The notes under the pieces: generated by a model
What the model was told of the DNA's origin: nothing
Seen by the model: the letters and a program-made list of their open reading frames with translations, nothing else
Databases searched by the model: none
Assembly: GCA_003116975.1 (NCBI GenBank)
Contig: BGKB01000077.1
Coordinates: 186,001-250,000, forward strand
Reading direction: 5' to 3'
Length of the DNA stretch: 64,000 nt
Source of the DNA: Aurantiochytrium sp. KH105
Lineage: Eukaryota > Sar > Bigyra > Thraustochytrida > Thraustochytriidae
Position numbers and translations under genes: made by a program
Shown here: piece by piece, positions 42,212-52,856 of the stretch
Position numbering within the stretch: the stretch's first letter is position 1
How the letters are laid out: every line of letters starts with the position of its first letter

Positions 42212-43570
42212 ATGCTTTTGCTGTTTCCATGCTTTTGCTTTTGCTTTTTGCTTTTGCTAAGGCTTATAGTTTGCCTGGCTGTTCTAGTTAGTGCCCGTGG
42301 CGGTGGCGGGTCGGTTGGGTCGCTTGTTTGACTGTGTGATTGATAGCTTGGCGAAAGGGATTGGTTCATTGGGCGTCGATGCGGCTGCGGTTGGCTCGCC
42401 GCTTTTCTGCGCCCCATGTCGCCTTGGGCGCCGCTGCAGGTCCCGGTTCCGCGAGGCGGGGAACACGGCGCGACGGCGGCGGCCGGCCTCGCTGGCTTGC
42501 TGGCCGGGCAGGCAGGCCGCGGTCGCTGAGCGGCTGGCCGCACGGCCGCGAGGCAAGAGGACGCGGTGGCGATGCTGAGCTCGGATCGATCGAGATAGGA
42601 GGAGTTCTCAATCTTTTCTGGCAATTCTCCTTTCTTTTCTTTTCTTTTCTTTTCTGTTTCCTTTGCTTTCTTTTTTGCTTTCTTTTCTTGTTTCTCCGTT
42701 CTGCGTTTTCGTCGGCGCTCCTGCCCGGCAGCCAGCCCTCGCGCGTCCAAGTGTCCATGTCGCCTGCCTGGCCGGCTGGACTCTGGCAAGGCGCGCATGC
42801 GAAGACGGCAGCCAAGTCACGCCGAGCCACGCCCAGCGAAGCCAGCGCAGGCTCGCACCTGGACCAGAACCAGCCGGCCGGCCTCGTACGCGGCACGGAG
42901 CGGAGCCGGGAGGGAGGCGCGAAAAGTAGGAGAAAAGGAGCAAGAATGGAAATGGAAAGGAGGATGGAAAGAAAGAAAACGCAGAACGCAGGTGGAAGAA
43001 GGGCGCCGCAGGAAGAGGTGCGCTGCGGGACAGACGGCAAGCAGAGGCCGAGGGCCAGAGGGGACAGAGGCGAAGGGGACGTGGATCGGCACGGGCCCGA
43101 CAGACGGACGCAGAGGAAGGGCGACGCCGCAGAGGAGACAGATCGATTGAGGGCGACAGAGCGAGAGAGACCAGCTTTCATAGAGAGAGAGAGAGAGCGA
43201 GAGACCTGACGCGACAAGCGAAAGCGAGAGAGAGGCCGAGACGCGCGAGGCCGACGATCAATCAAGGAAACAGCCAAAGAAACAAACCAACCAACAAACC
43301 CGGGCGGCAAACCCCAAACCCGCAACCCGATCAAGCCCGCGCGGTCCGCAAGAGACCGACCGCGGCCACGAAGGCAGGCAGGCTCGGCGAGTCGGCTGCT
43401 GATCGAACGAACGATCACACTCGAGTCGATCGATCGATCGACCCGGACGCGAACACGAACTGCGAACGCGGCCTTGACCCGGACAGGACCGACCTCCCCG
43501 GGAGCATACCAACAACGAGAAGAAAGCCAACGCACGCCAAGTTGGAGGAGAGAGTCTCACCGAAGAAAGA

Positions 43571-46042
43571 ATGATGAAGCACGACGGCGAGCAGCAAGGC
43601 GAGGAGCGTGCTGCCGTCAACGTGGATCCCGAGGAGTCCTCGCGCAGCCTCAATGGCGAGGCCGTGCCCATCGGCGTGGCTCACGCCACCGAGTCCGGTG
43701 ACTACCCCATGAGGGAATTCCACGTCCCCGTCCCCTACACCAAGGGCATCAAGTGTAACCCCGTCACCAGCTTCCTCGGCATCGCCGTGCTCTGGGGCCT
43801 CGCCATCTGGTGTATGGTTGACCCGACTGGCTCGTCCGAGGCCCTCGGCGAGGCCAAGGCCGGATGCACCAAGGTATTCACCTGGTTCTACATCGTCACC
43901 ACGCCCATCATGTTCTTCTACATGGTCTACGTCTACGTCGTCTACGGACACCAAAAGCTCGGCACCGCCACGGACGAGGTCGAGTTCGACGCCGCATCTT
44001 ACTTTGCCATGATCTTCTCCGCTGGTGTCGCCGTCGGTCTCTTCTTCTACGGTGTCAGCGAACCCCTCTGGCACCTGTCCGATAACCGCTTTGACACTGG
44101 CTATCACTCGGATGCCGAGTACGGTGTTCATGCCATCAACCTCACCCTGTACCATTGGGGCTTTGGCGCATGGACCGGTTACGTTCTTGTCGGCGTGACT
44201 GCCGGCATTGCCGCCTTTCGTGAGAAGCTCCCGCTCACCATGCGCTCCTGCTTCTTTCCCGTTATTGGACGCTACACCTGGGGCTTCTGGGGTGATGCCA
44301 TTGATGCCTTTAGCATCGTCGTCGTCGTGTCCGGTGTCTGTACCAGTCTCGGTCTCGGTGCCATCCAGATCGTCGACGGCATCAACATTCTCTCCGACCT
44401 TAACCTTGCGGCTGACAGCGAGGCCGAGAACACGGCCCGCATCGTCTGCATCTGGATCGTCACTGGCGTCGCCACCATTTCTGTCGTCTCCGGCCTTGAT
44501 GTGGGTATCAAGATCCTCTCCGTCACGGCCATTATGTGCGGCTTTGTGCTCTGGTTCCTTGTGCTCTTCCTCGATGACACAAAGTTTCTCCTCAACCTCG
44601 CCGTCGAGGCCACTGGCATGTACTTTCAGAAGAACATCCTCGAAGTCGCCTTTGCCACCGATGCCTTTGGCCAGCTCACCCGTGGCAACGGTCGCGGCAT
44701 CGACGGTGACCAGTACCAGGGTCTTGGCGCCTACGCTGCCTGGATGAACGACTGGACCATTTTCTACTGGGCCTGGTGGACTGCATGGGCCAGCTTCGTC
44801 GGTCTCTTCATCGCTCGCATCTCCAAGGGCCGCACCATCCGCGAAGTCATTCACTTTACGCTCGCTGGCCCTCTGCTCTACGCCTTCTTTTGGTTCTCCG
44901 TCTTTGGTGGCGCCGGTATTCGCGCCTACTACCGTGCCCTTGAGGTCATCCAGCTCGGTACCTTTCAAGGCGATCCGGACATGTACCTCATCCCGGGAAC
45001 CACCTGCTACAACCCGCCCACCGAGCCTGTCTCCGTCACCTTCACTGACAAGACCGGTGCCGAAGCCTCGTGGGACTACGTCAACGATTACCCGGGCATT
45101 GGACCTGTTTGTACCGTCATTGGCAACGCTTCGTGGTGGAATGTCCTCATGCAGTACTACGACTATGGTCCGTTCCTCAGCTGGCTTGCCGTCATTGCCA
45201 TTGCCATCTACTTTGTCACCTCGTCTGATTCCGGATCGCTCGTCGTTGATCACCTCGCCAGTAATGGCGCCGATGAGGAGGGATTCTGGATCCAGCGTGT
45301 CTTCTGGGCAGTCACCGAAGGCGCCGTGGCCACTGCGCTTCTCTCTGCGGGCAAGTCCGAGGCCCTTGGCGCCCTCCAGGCCGCATCGATCGTTGCCGGC
45401 CTGCCCTTCACGGTCCTCCTCTGCACTTCGATGATCGGTCTTCACCGCTTCCTCGTCATGCATGACAACCCGACCTCGTACTATTCGTACAACGACTTCA
45501 AGATGCATTTTGGCGGCGGTGTCTTCAACGTCTTTGATTTGGCTCTCTCCTGCGGCGGTCACTTCAAGAGCCAGACCCGTGTCCATGCTATTGTTCCCAG
45601 CGCCGAGGTACTTTGGGAAACCCTTCGCGCCCTCATTCTTCCTGGCTGGTCCACCTGGATCGTCATGAGCCGTCTGTACCACAAGCCATCGGCAAAGGTT
45701 ACCAACATTATGCTCTCTGCTCTTGTGCAGGCCTTCTTTATCGGTTGGGTCGCTCTTTTTGCTAGCAGCGTGGCGCAGGAGGGTATCACCGCCTTTGCAT
45801 GGCTCTGCTTCTTCATGAACGCCTTCATCCTCGGCGCTCTTCGCGGTGCCGTGCGCGCTCGCTACAACATCATGGGTAACTTTGGCGAAGACGTCGGCGC
45901 TGGTCTCGTCGCTTACTACCAATTGCTTACGCAGGCTGTCGTCCAGACCGAGGGTCTCGATTCCGACGACGACTCTGCATCGAGCCTCCCCGGCTCGGTG
46001 TCTGATGACTCTGGCCCTGGTTCTCTGTCAAAGAACATGTAA
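43571..46042 (+). CDS. BCCT-family osmolyte transporter, paralogue 2
   Basis: Same family and layout as the gene at 31952: 823 residues, about 12 membrane segments, intron-free, C-ending codon bias. The N-terminal cytoplasmic tail is longer and acidic (about 45 residues before the YPMREFHVPVPYTKGI entry). The TM4 box HWGFGAWTGY (W196, W201, Y204) and TM8 NDWTIFYWAWWTAW are intact. The TM3 glycine motif reads GVAVG (152-156) rather than GVGIG, a change shared with paralogue 3, so these two are closer to each other and may differ from paralogue 1 in substrate or ion coupling. The extracellular Cys-containing insertion is kept (TCYNPPTEP...GPVCTVIG). The C-terminal tail ends in a Ser/Asp-rich stretch (SDDDSASS...DDSGPGS) that could be regulatory or phosphorylated. 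Tandem ATGs lie at 43571 and 43574; the first is used. Confidence 0.95.
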   Translation: MMKHDGEQQGEERAAVNVDPEESSRSLNGEAVPIGVAHATESGDYPMREFHVPVPYTKGIKCNPVTSFLGIAVLWGLAIWCMVDPTGSSEALGEAKAGCTKVFTWFYIVTTPIMFFYMVYVYVVYGHQKLGTATDEVEFDAASYFAMIFSAGVAVGLFFYGVSEPLWHLSDNRFDTGYHSDAEYGVHAINLTLYHWGFGAWTGYVLVGVTAGIAAFREKLPLTMRSCFFPVIGRYTWGFWGDAIDAFSIVVVVSGVCTSLGLGAIQIVDGINILSDLNLAADSEAENTARIVCIWIVTGVATISVVSGLDVGIKILSVTAIMCGFVLWFLVLFLDDTKFLLNLAVEATGMYFQKNILEVAFATDAFGQLTRGNGRGIDGDQYQGLGAYAAWMNDWTIFYWAWWTAWASFVGLFIARISKGRTIREVIHFTLAGPLLYAFFWFSVFGGAGIRAYYRALEVIQLGTFQGDPDMYLIPGTTCYNPPTEPVSVTFTDKTGAEASWDYVNDYPGIGPVCTVIGNASWWNVLMQYYDYGPFLSWLAVIAIAIYFVTSSDSGSLVVDHLASNGADEEGFWIQRVFWAVTEGAVATALLSAGKSEALGALQAASIVAGLPFTVLLCTSMIGLHRFLVMHDNPTSYYSYNDFKMHFGGGVFNVFDLALSCGGHFKSQTRVHAIVPSAEVLWETLRALILPGWSTWIVMSRLYHKPSAKVTNIMLSALVQAFFIGWVALFASSVAQEGITAFAWLCFFMNAFILGALRGAVRARYNIMGNFGEDVGAGLVAYYQLLTQAVVQTEGLDSDDDSASSLPGSVSDDSGPGSLSKNM

Positions 46043-46657
46043 TCCTTTTTCCTGCTGTGCCTTCCTCTTATCGTGCTGTGCACCACGTTTGTCATTCCTA
46101 CATTGACCACGTGTCCCGTATAAACCATCTAACAGATGTTATCGAACTCGTACAGTTCTTGCGATGCTCTCCAAAGAACACGCCATGTCGTTCGTTCACC
46201 TCTGTGACCTTGGCTCTTGAACCAGCACGGATCATCAGATTGTTCGAGGTCGTTGTTGCTCGTCATTCCATCCAGCCGGGGGGTTGAGGGGGGGGCAATG
46301 TGGACAAGAAAACGACGTACAGTCTTGCAAGGACTAGCGTGAAAAGGCTCCTCCTCCTACTGCTGCTATACATGCCGCTTTCGTGGAGTTTGGACCAGTA
46401 ACATTGTTGACGAATGTCGAAGCAGGTACATGTGAAGACATCTACACGGTCGGGACCTGAGCCGGCGTGGATGCAATCGGGGGGCGATCAAAGCTAGATG
46501 AAGCTTCACCACCTTTAGACCTCGCAAGCGCCACTAACGTGGAATATGCTGCAATCGACTAAATATCACGATGATGAGCGTCGCGCGTGTCAACTGGTAC
46601 GCGTTGAGTCTTCGCTACACGGGACTCGCGCAACGAAACCTTTCCCGTCTCATTCTT

Positions 46658-46940
46658 GCTGCCACCGCCCTTGGCCATCAACGCGGACGACAGCCAGAAT
46701 AGTTGGATTTTGAGCGTCTGTTCAATTGGGCCTCGCGCAACGAAACCATTCTCGTCACAGGATTGCTGCCACCGCCCTTGGGCTTCAAGTTGGGCGACAG
46801 GCTTTGGCCAGACTGGTTGGTTCTCCCAGCGTCTGCTCATCCGGGCCTCGCGCAACGGAGTGCGTCCACCGCCCTTGAGCATCAATGCGGACGGTAGCCT
46901 TCAGCCAGACTGGTTGGGTTTCGAGCGTCTGTTCAACTGA
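46658..46940. repeat. Decayed tandem array, three ~100-bp units
   Basis: Units begin near 46658, 46765 and 46862 with GCTGCCACCGCCCTTG or GCGTCCACCGCCCTTGA, followed by ATCAA-GCGGAC and then GAGCGTCTGTTCAA-TG. The linking phrase GGGCCTCGCGCAACG separates units. A related GGGACTCGCGCAACGAAACC at 46620-46640 suggests the edge of a further unit. Both strands give short repeated peptides, but no ATG-to-stop gene is convincing. Confidence 0.75.
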
Positions 46941-47061
46941 TCGTGACAAGACCCGGCTATTCGACCCGCTGTTGAGAACTGATCTCCACCCGTCGCGATC
47001 AACCCCTTAGCCGAGGATCGCGCATTCGCAGACCCTCACAATATGCAAGGGCACGGCATCT

Positions 47062-47088
47062 GGGGCGTTCGGGGCGTTCGGGGCGTCC
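47062..47088. repeat. 9-bp triplication GGGGCGTTC
   Basis: Three head-to-tail 9-mers (the last GGGGCGTCC). Confidence 0.85.
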
Positions 47089-49645
47089 CAAGCGTCCGTC
47101 GCCCGAGCGCCCAGGCATTAAGCGATTGCGGTGAAGTCTGCGCGCCTCGTCTTCTTTGCTCGCGAGTGGGGTTCCAGACACGCCTCGAACAGATCTCCGA
47201 GCGCAAGATCGAGCAATTATGAATTCAGATCTTGGGCCGAACAGGAGGCGACGCTCGCTTCCTCTTCAGACCCCAACCCCTTTTGCCAGATCATCCCTCC
47301 GCGAAGGTATTGCTCGACGAAGGTATTGCTCTGCGCTTCTCGTTGCCTCACTCTCTCGCGCGCGCGTCACCGGCGTGGGCCGTCACTGATTCGTCCTTGC
47401 ACTGCTTATTACCACCCTGTTGTTGCAGCTGTGGCTGCCGGCTCGCGGCCGTGGCCCGCCTAGCTTTCGACTTATTGTCGTTTTTGTCGCAGCGTTTGTG
47501 CGGGTAAAATACAGTCGACTTACTTCGATCATCACAGAGAGGAGAGGCGGAGGAGGAAGAAGAGGAGCACACTAGGCAAGGATAGCCGGCCCCTGCTGCT
47601 GCTGCATCCAGCAATCTTTGGTCCAAGAGAACTCGTGGCAAGCCAGCGAAAAGAAAAGTCATGGCAGCACTGGATTCGCGATTCGACAATAGCGGCGAGA
47701 CATGTAGCAGCTTTCATGACGCAGCGTCCAAACGGTGAAATTAGTTGAGCAGGCAAACAATGCATGATCACTCCGAATTTATCATACCGCGAGGTTCTTT
47801 CCCGTGGACCACGACAGCCCAAAAGACTGGCTGGCTGTCTATAGCTAGCTAGCTCTCTGTAGAAAAATCGAGAATTTGGTAGTCGGGTCTTCAATCAGCC
47901 AGCATCTGAAACTCCACAGAGGGAGAGAGAGGAGGCGAGGAGTGGAATGGGTTGGAAGTCAATCTATTTGAAAGGCAGAATCATCCAAAGCTGTCACGAG
48001 CGCGGCAGCGAGCGCGTCTTTCGCGGTTCATCAATCGGGCACTCGCGCGCACAGCCCGACTTCCGTCATGACCTGAGCTCGTACCGCCTGATTGCGTTCG
48101 CAAGGCTCCCAAAGCTCGGGCATCTGGGCATCTGGGCATCATTACACAGATTGTCATCTCGACGCAGGCAGGACAGCCACCCCGACGACGAATCAAGCCA
48201 GCTTTTGGCAACTTGATCTCGCGGCTTGCAGCTTGCGGCTAGCGGCTCGCACGGGCAGGCAGTGGGTTTTTATACCTCTATCCCTGTCTCAAACCTAGAC
48301 GTGTACGCCTTTTGACTTTACTCTGGACAGTGGCTACCGTCCAAGCAGCGTCCAAGAGGCATCATTCGCACGATGCCAGCCGCTTCTGGCCGCCGTTCTT
48401 TCCGGGCTTTTCTTGCCTTCACCAGGACAGAGATCGGCTAGTTGTGCCTCTCTGCGCTGCAGCTGAAAGCGTCAGCGATAGCGACTGCGGCCAGTTCTCC
48501 GAGCTCCGAGCGAGCACGCGCACCTCTGTCCGAGCGGCGCGAGCGCGGCCGAGGCCGACCCAGGCGACTCCGGCCACACCCTGAACCAGCCGCGCGAGCG
48601 TTCTCCGAGGCTGACGCAGGGGCGAGCTTTGCCCGTCAATCCGAGGCCGTTTCTTGAGAAACAAGTCGCAGTCGCCAGCCGCAGCCACCACCACCAGCAT
48701 TCAAGGCAGCTGTCGCAGCTGGCCGCCATTGCATTGGAAAACATTGCAGCACGACAAAAAAGGCCAGCAGCATCCACAGCCAGCGAGATCGTCATTGCGT
48801 GCCTGAGACTCACTCGCCGTACGGGGCCGCGCAAGACCCGCAGCGTGTGTCCTTGTTTCGCTGAAGTGGTTCAGGCTTCGCGACTGAGTATTCGAGCGCA
48901 AGGAGACGTCACGGCAGGCCGATTTTACAGCCAACACAACAGAGGTCGAGGCTGCTTCGTACGGCCAGCGACTGGTGCAGTGGCAGAAGGCACGTGTGCG
49001 CACGGGAGCGGAACGGCCGTCCAGGGTCCGCTGCCGGCGGGATCTGGCCGCGTCGTGGCCGCCGAATGCGTCGCTTGGCCTGCTGCTGGCGGAGAAGGCA
49101 TGTAGTGCAGAGTCGCGGTGGGAGACGTGGGAACGCCGCTGGAAGAAAACAAGAGCGCTCTCCTCTTCCTCTTGCGGCAGCGGCGGGTTGGCTGGTTGGT
49201 GACTGGCTGGCTGTTGATGTGTGTGGTGGCGGGGCATGCTCTGCCGACGCTTCTCCGTCCGGGGCCTGAACGCGGCGTGACTTTGCCTGGGCCCGAAATC
49301 CTGCTTTAAAAGCTTTGCTTCACGAGACTGCGAAATGATCGCAAGACATCCACCGGCAACAGCCTGGCAGCTGCAGCTTTAGCTTTTGGCGCCAAGAGAA
49401 CGCGTACCTGCTCGTGTACCTACTTGCCTTGCCTTGCCTTGTCTTGCTTTGCCCTACCTAATGCTTGGTGCGCGTGCCCGTGGCTTGGCTGGAGCACGCC
49501 TTAAAGGCAAAGTGTGTCGGTTCCTAAGGCTGTGATACGAATTGCTTGCTTGTGAGTTGGACGATGAAGCCTGCCTGCAAGGACGGGACGAGGCCGAGAT
49601 TGACCCCGTCGCGAGCCCGTGCCCCGCGCGGCGCCTCGCGCGCAC

Positions 49646-49720
49646 GGCAAGCAAGCAGGCAGGCAGGCAGCCAGCCAGCCAGCCAGCCAGGCAAGCAAGC
49701 AAGCAAGCAAGCAAGCAAGT
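49646..49720. repeat. Compound tetranucleotide microsatellite
   Basis: GCAA units, then GGCA, then about five GCCA units, then about seven GCAA units, in one continuous block. The flanking GCAA type matches the CAAG repeat found after BCCT 1. Confidence 0.92.
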
Positions 49721-51622
49721 AAGCAGTGAAAGAACGGTGACGGTGTCGCCTCGCCGGCGGCGTGTGGATGCTTGTCGTATGGGCGCAGCTTTACGACGTA
49801 CGACGTACGCAAGGATAAGCCGCGCTCGGCAACGGCAGCATCCTGGATCCTCCCGATAACTTGGTGCAGTACATTCAATGTGAGCACGGCGGACGACAGG
49901 CATCTGCACCGGGCTGACTCGAAGACCTCCGGGGCAAAGGAGTCTAACAGACAACTGGGACGGGGCGTCGAAAGCGGCCGAGGTCGGGGTCGCGCGGGGC
50001 GTCGCGCGAAGTGTAGCGCGCAAGTGTTGAAAAGGATGCGTCCGTCGGCAACCAAGCGGTTCACTTCGCGCACACCCTCGGGCTCACCCCACCACAGCAA
50101 CTGCTTGCTTGCTTGGTTAGCGAGCTAGCTAGCTTGCTAGCTAGCTTGTTTAGCTTTGTCTTGCTTGCGTGCCAACGCGTCCCAACGCGACGCGACGCGA
50201 CGCGACTCTGGCGTAGCAAGCTAATTCGCTAGTATAGCTAGTCCATTCTTCTTTTTGGGGCCTGCCAAGCCAAGCCTAACCAAGCCTAGCCAAGCCAAGC
50301 CAACTTGAATCCGAGAGTTTTCTGGCCGCCTCTCGCTTCGTCTCGCCTCATCGCCACGCGCAGCTCATACCGACCCCCACGATGGCAGCGACACACGCAC
50401 GCGCGCGCGCGCGAGCGGGGGAGAAAGTATGCAAGACCGCCTTCCTCCGCCGGTGGCATGCATGCCAGCAGCAGCGGCAGCTGCAGCAGGCCAGTCGAGC
50501 GGCCGAGCTTACTTTGCAGTGCGGAGCCGCGCTGGAAAGGAAAAGGGAAAAGGAAAAGGCGCTGGGGCCCGGCGCTGGGGCCCGGCAAAAAAACAAACTC
50601 CACGCGCCCCGCGCTGGAAAGTCTCCGCAGCGACGCGAAGAAAACACAAGCGCGCAGGGTGGGGACGCACATGGCCTGTCCCGAGTGTGTCGGACGCAGT
50701 GGCGGGTTCAGGGCTGTCGCAGTCGAACCACCGCTGTGGCGGGTTAAAATGAAAGACTGAATTCAATGGGCAGCGGCAGTATCAGCGTATGCCGGCCGAA
50801 TGTGCTTTGGGCTGGAGGATTCAATGGAGCGATCATGCGAGCTTGGCCGCATGCTTGCTTCCTTGCTGGCAGAAAGTAAGCCTGAGCGTTCCTTGGCCAG
50901 CTGCAGCTCGATAGCTGGCGATTAAAGCCGCTTAAGCTAGCGAGACGACCGGCCCAGCGTTCGAGGGCCGCCGGAACTTGCTGCGTTGGGCGCAATTTTC
51001 ATGTCAAGTTCTTGCTTGTTGTGGACATGGGCCAACTTGAGTAATTGATCTTTTTTATGAAACGATCTCAGGGCGATACTGAGAGGAAAGAACTTGAGCC
51101 GAGGCAACAGAGGTGGTGGCGCCATGTCGCAGCCATTGTCTGCTGCTGCTTTTTCTGTTGCCACAGCTGCAACTCTCGCGGCTTCGACTAGGCTTGACTG
51201 TGAATAAATTTCTTGCTATTGCTCGCTGCAGCCGCAGCAGGAACCAGGCTGGCTGTCAAAGCGCTCTACCGCGGCCAAGTAACTGGCGAGCCGAACGAAG
51301 TGAAGCGAGCCGAACGACGCAAGGCGGCTGCGGCCTGGAGGACTGATTCGGGGCGCGTCGGCGGCGACGCGCTTCTCCGGCGCTTCTTGAGGGAAGCTCG
51401 TCGGCTGGGCACGGCCTGGCGCCGCTGCCGTGCGGAGGAAAGAACCAGCGGCCGCCGCGAACGAGCGTTTGCATGCCTTTCTTTCTACCGCCGCCTGACC
51501 GGCCAGGACCTGCCAAAGCCAGTAAGTAGCGCAGACGGACGAGACTTTTATTGTCTCCTTGCTTCCGGGTCCTTTCCATTCTTGTCTTCTCCGAAAAACA
51601 CAGTCGCTGGACGAAAGAATGA

Positions 51623-51646
51623 ATGGATGGATGGATGGATGGATGG
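51623..51646. repeat. (ATGG)6 tetranucleotide repeat
   Basis: Six perfect copies with imperfect ATGG/ATGA copies on both sides. Confidence 0.9.
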
Positions 51647-52223
51647 ATTGACGGATGAATGGATGATGAAGCCTCGCTCGCATCAGCGGCACGGAGAACA
51701 AAGCCGCGCTCGCGAGAGCCCGCGGCTTGCGTCTCTCGCTCCGCCCCGACGCGGGAAAGCTCTCGCGCCGCGCTGGAGCTGCTGTGCCGGCAGAAGCAAG
51801 CAAGCAAGGAGGGTTGATAGGCCCGCTGTCGCCGACGAGAGTCTCGTCTCGCTCCGCAGAGGGGACGGGGCCGCGCGGGGTGAGAGACGGCCGTGATCGC
51901 GCGGTCGCGGAACAAGAACGACAGCATCGCGGGCGCGAAGAACGCCGAGGCGATTGTATGTATATATGTATATATGCATGCGTGCGAGCGTGTATGCATG
52001 TATGGCATCGGCGATGACACCGGCCATTTGTCGACGATGGTGACGAAGATGATGAGAATGATGCGGTGCAGGTGAAGAAAAGCGGCGAGCCATCGCGATG
52101 ATGGAAGGAAGGGGACGGCGAGCGTGTGTCCTTCATTCTTACCTGTACCTCGGACCAGAGAATCCGAGGGGCTCGAGCCACCTCCCCGAGCTGCCCGCCT
52201 CCTTGAACCGCCTCGAGACGTGT

Positions 52224-52263
52224 CGAGCCGAGCCGAGCCGAGCCGAGCCGAGCCGAGCCGAGC
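52224..52263. repeat. (CGAGC)8 pentanucleotide repeat upstream of BCCT 3
   Basis: Eight perfect pentamers about 600 bp before the BCCT 3 start. The comparable position before BCCT 1 carries GAGGC pentamers. Confidence 0.93.
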
Positions 52264-52763
52264 GGAGCCGCTCGCGTTCCGCCTGCTCCGCTTCGGCGGC
52301 CGAGGGCACGGAACGGGAAGCGAGCGCCGCGCTGAGTCTGCCTTCCTGGCCCTGCGTGCTGCAACTTCCATTCCAGTCGCCTTCTCAGCCTCTGCCGGCG
52401 CCGACCCGAGACGACCGACGGTATCACAGCGGGAGGGAGGAATGAATACGAGAGGGAGAGGAGGAAGACAGACATTTTGGAAGGCACCCAGTCTCCACCC
52501 CAAGCAAGGCAAGCAAGAAGAACCCCAAAAGGTGCGGGCAACCTCTCTCTCGGTCCCACTGCGGAACTGCTCGCTTGCTTTCTTGCGTGCTTCCTATGGC
52601 GCCTGCCTGAATTGCTTTGCTAGAATGCAAGACCTGTATTGCGGGCTTTTGACCTGCTCGCTCGCTCGAACGCTCGCGGCAGCAGAAAGCAAATCCCAAA
52701 TCGCAAATCCCAAACACAAGCCGCCTCGAAAAGGACGAAAGGCGCGCGCGTGCGTCCTTAGAT

Positions 52764-52786
52764 CGATCACCGTGCGACGGTGATCG
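52764..52786 (+). promoter_or_regulatory. Perfect hairpin in the BCCT 3 leader
   Basis: A 10-bp stem CGATCACCGT / ACGGTGATCG with loop GCG, ending 70 bp before the BCCT 3 ATG. It would form a stable RNA hairpin if transcribed, or a dyad operator in DNA. Confidence 0.6.
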
Positions 52787-52856
52787 TCGCGAGACGAGAC
52801 AAGAACGTTTGAACAGTAGGCAGTATCTAATCCGCAACAAGACTTTTACGTCAACA

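Larger units (their letters stand above)
46043..52856. other. 6.8-kb gene-poor spacer between BCCT 2 and BCCT 3
   Basis: No recognisable gene. It starts with AT-richer sequence and a decayed ~100-bp tandem array (46.66-46.94 kb). Then come GGGGCGTTC triplication (47062-47088), a 16-bp-period duplication CGAAGGTATTGCTC (47302-47331), CCTTG repeats near 49428-49450, a compound GCAA/GGCA/GCCA microsatellite (49646-49720), AGCT/GCTAGCT words near 50118-50150, GACGC repeats near 50186-50205, CCAAG repeats near 50268-50305, (ATGG)6 and a TATG/CATG block near 51957-51995, and (CGAGC)8. All long open frames look like noise from base composition. The end contains the BCCT 3 leader with a perfect hairpin. 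Confidence 0.6.

Noticed and set aside
42366-43535. 389-codon minus-strand frame before BCCT 2
   Set aside because: Ser/Arg/Leu-rich, built on TTTTC and GA repeats; no recognisable domain.
43415-45922. 835-codon minus-strand open frame opposite BCCT 2
   Set aside because: Same composition and cause as the frame opposite BCCT 1; it even resembles that frame only because the sense genes are paralogous.
51216-52559. Two overlapping >400-codon minus-strand frames before BCCT 3
   Set aside because: Ser/Arg/Ala-rich and carry translated ATGG and CGAGC repeats; mutually overlapping frames of equal quality indicate noise.
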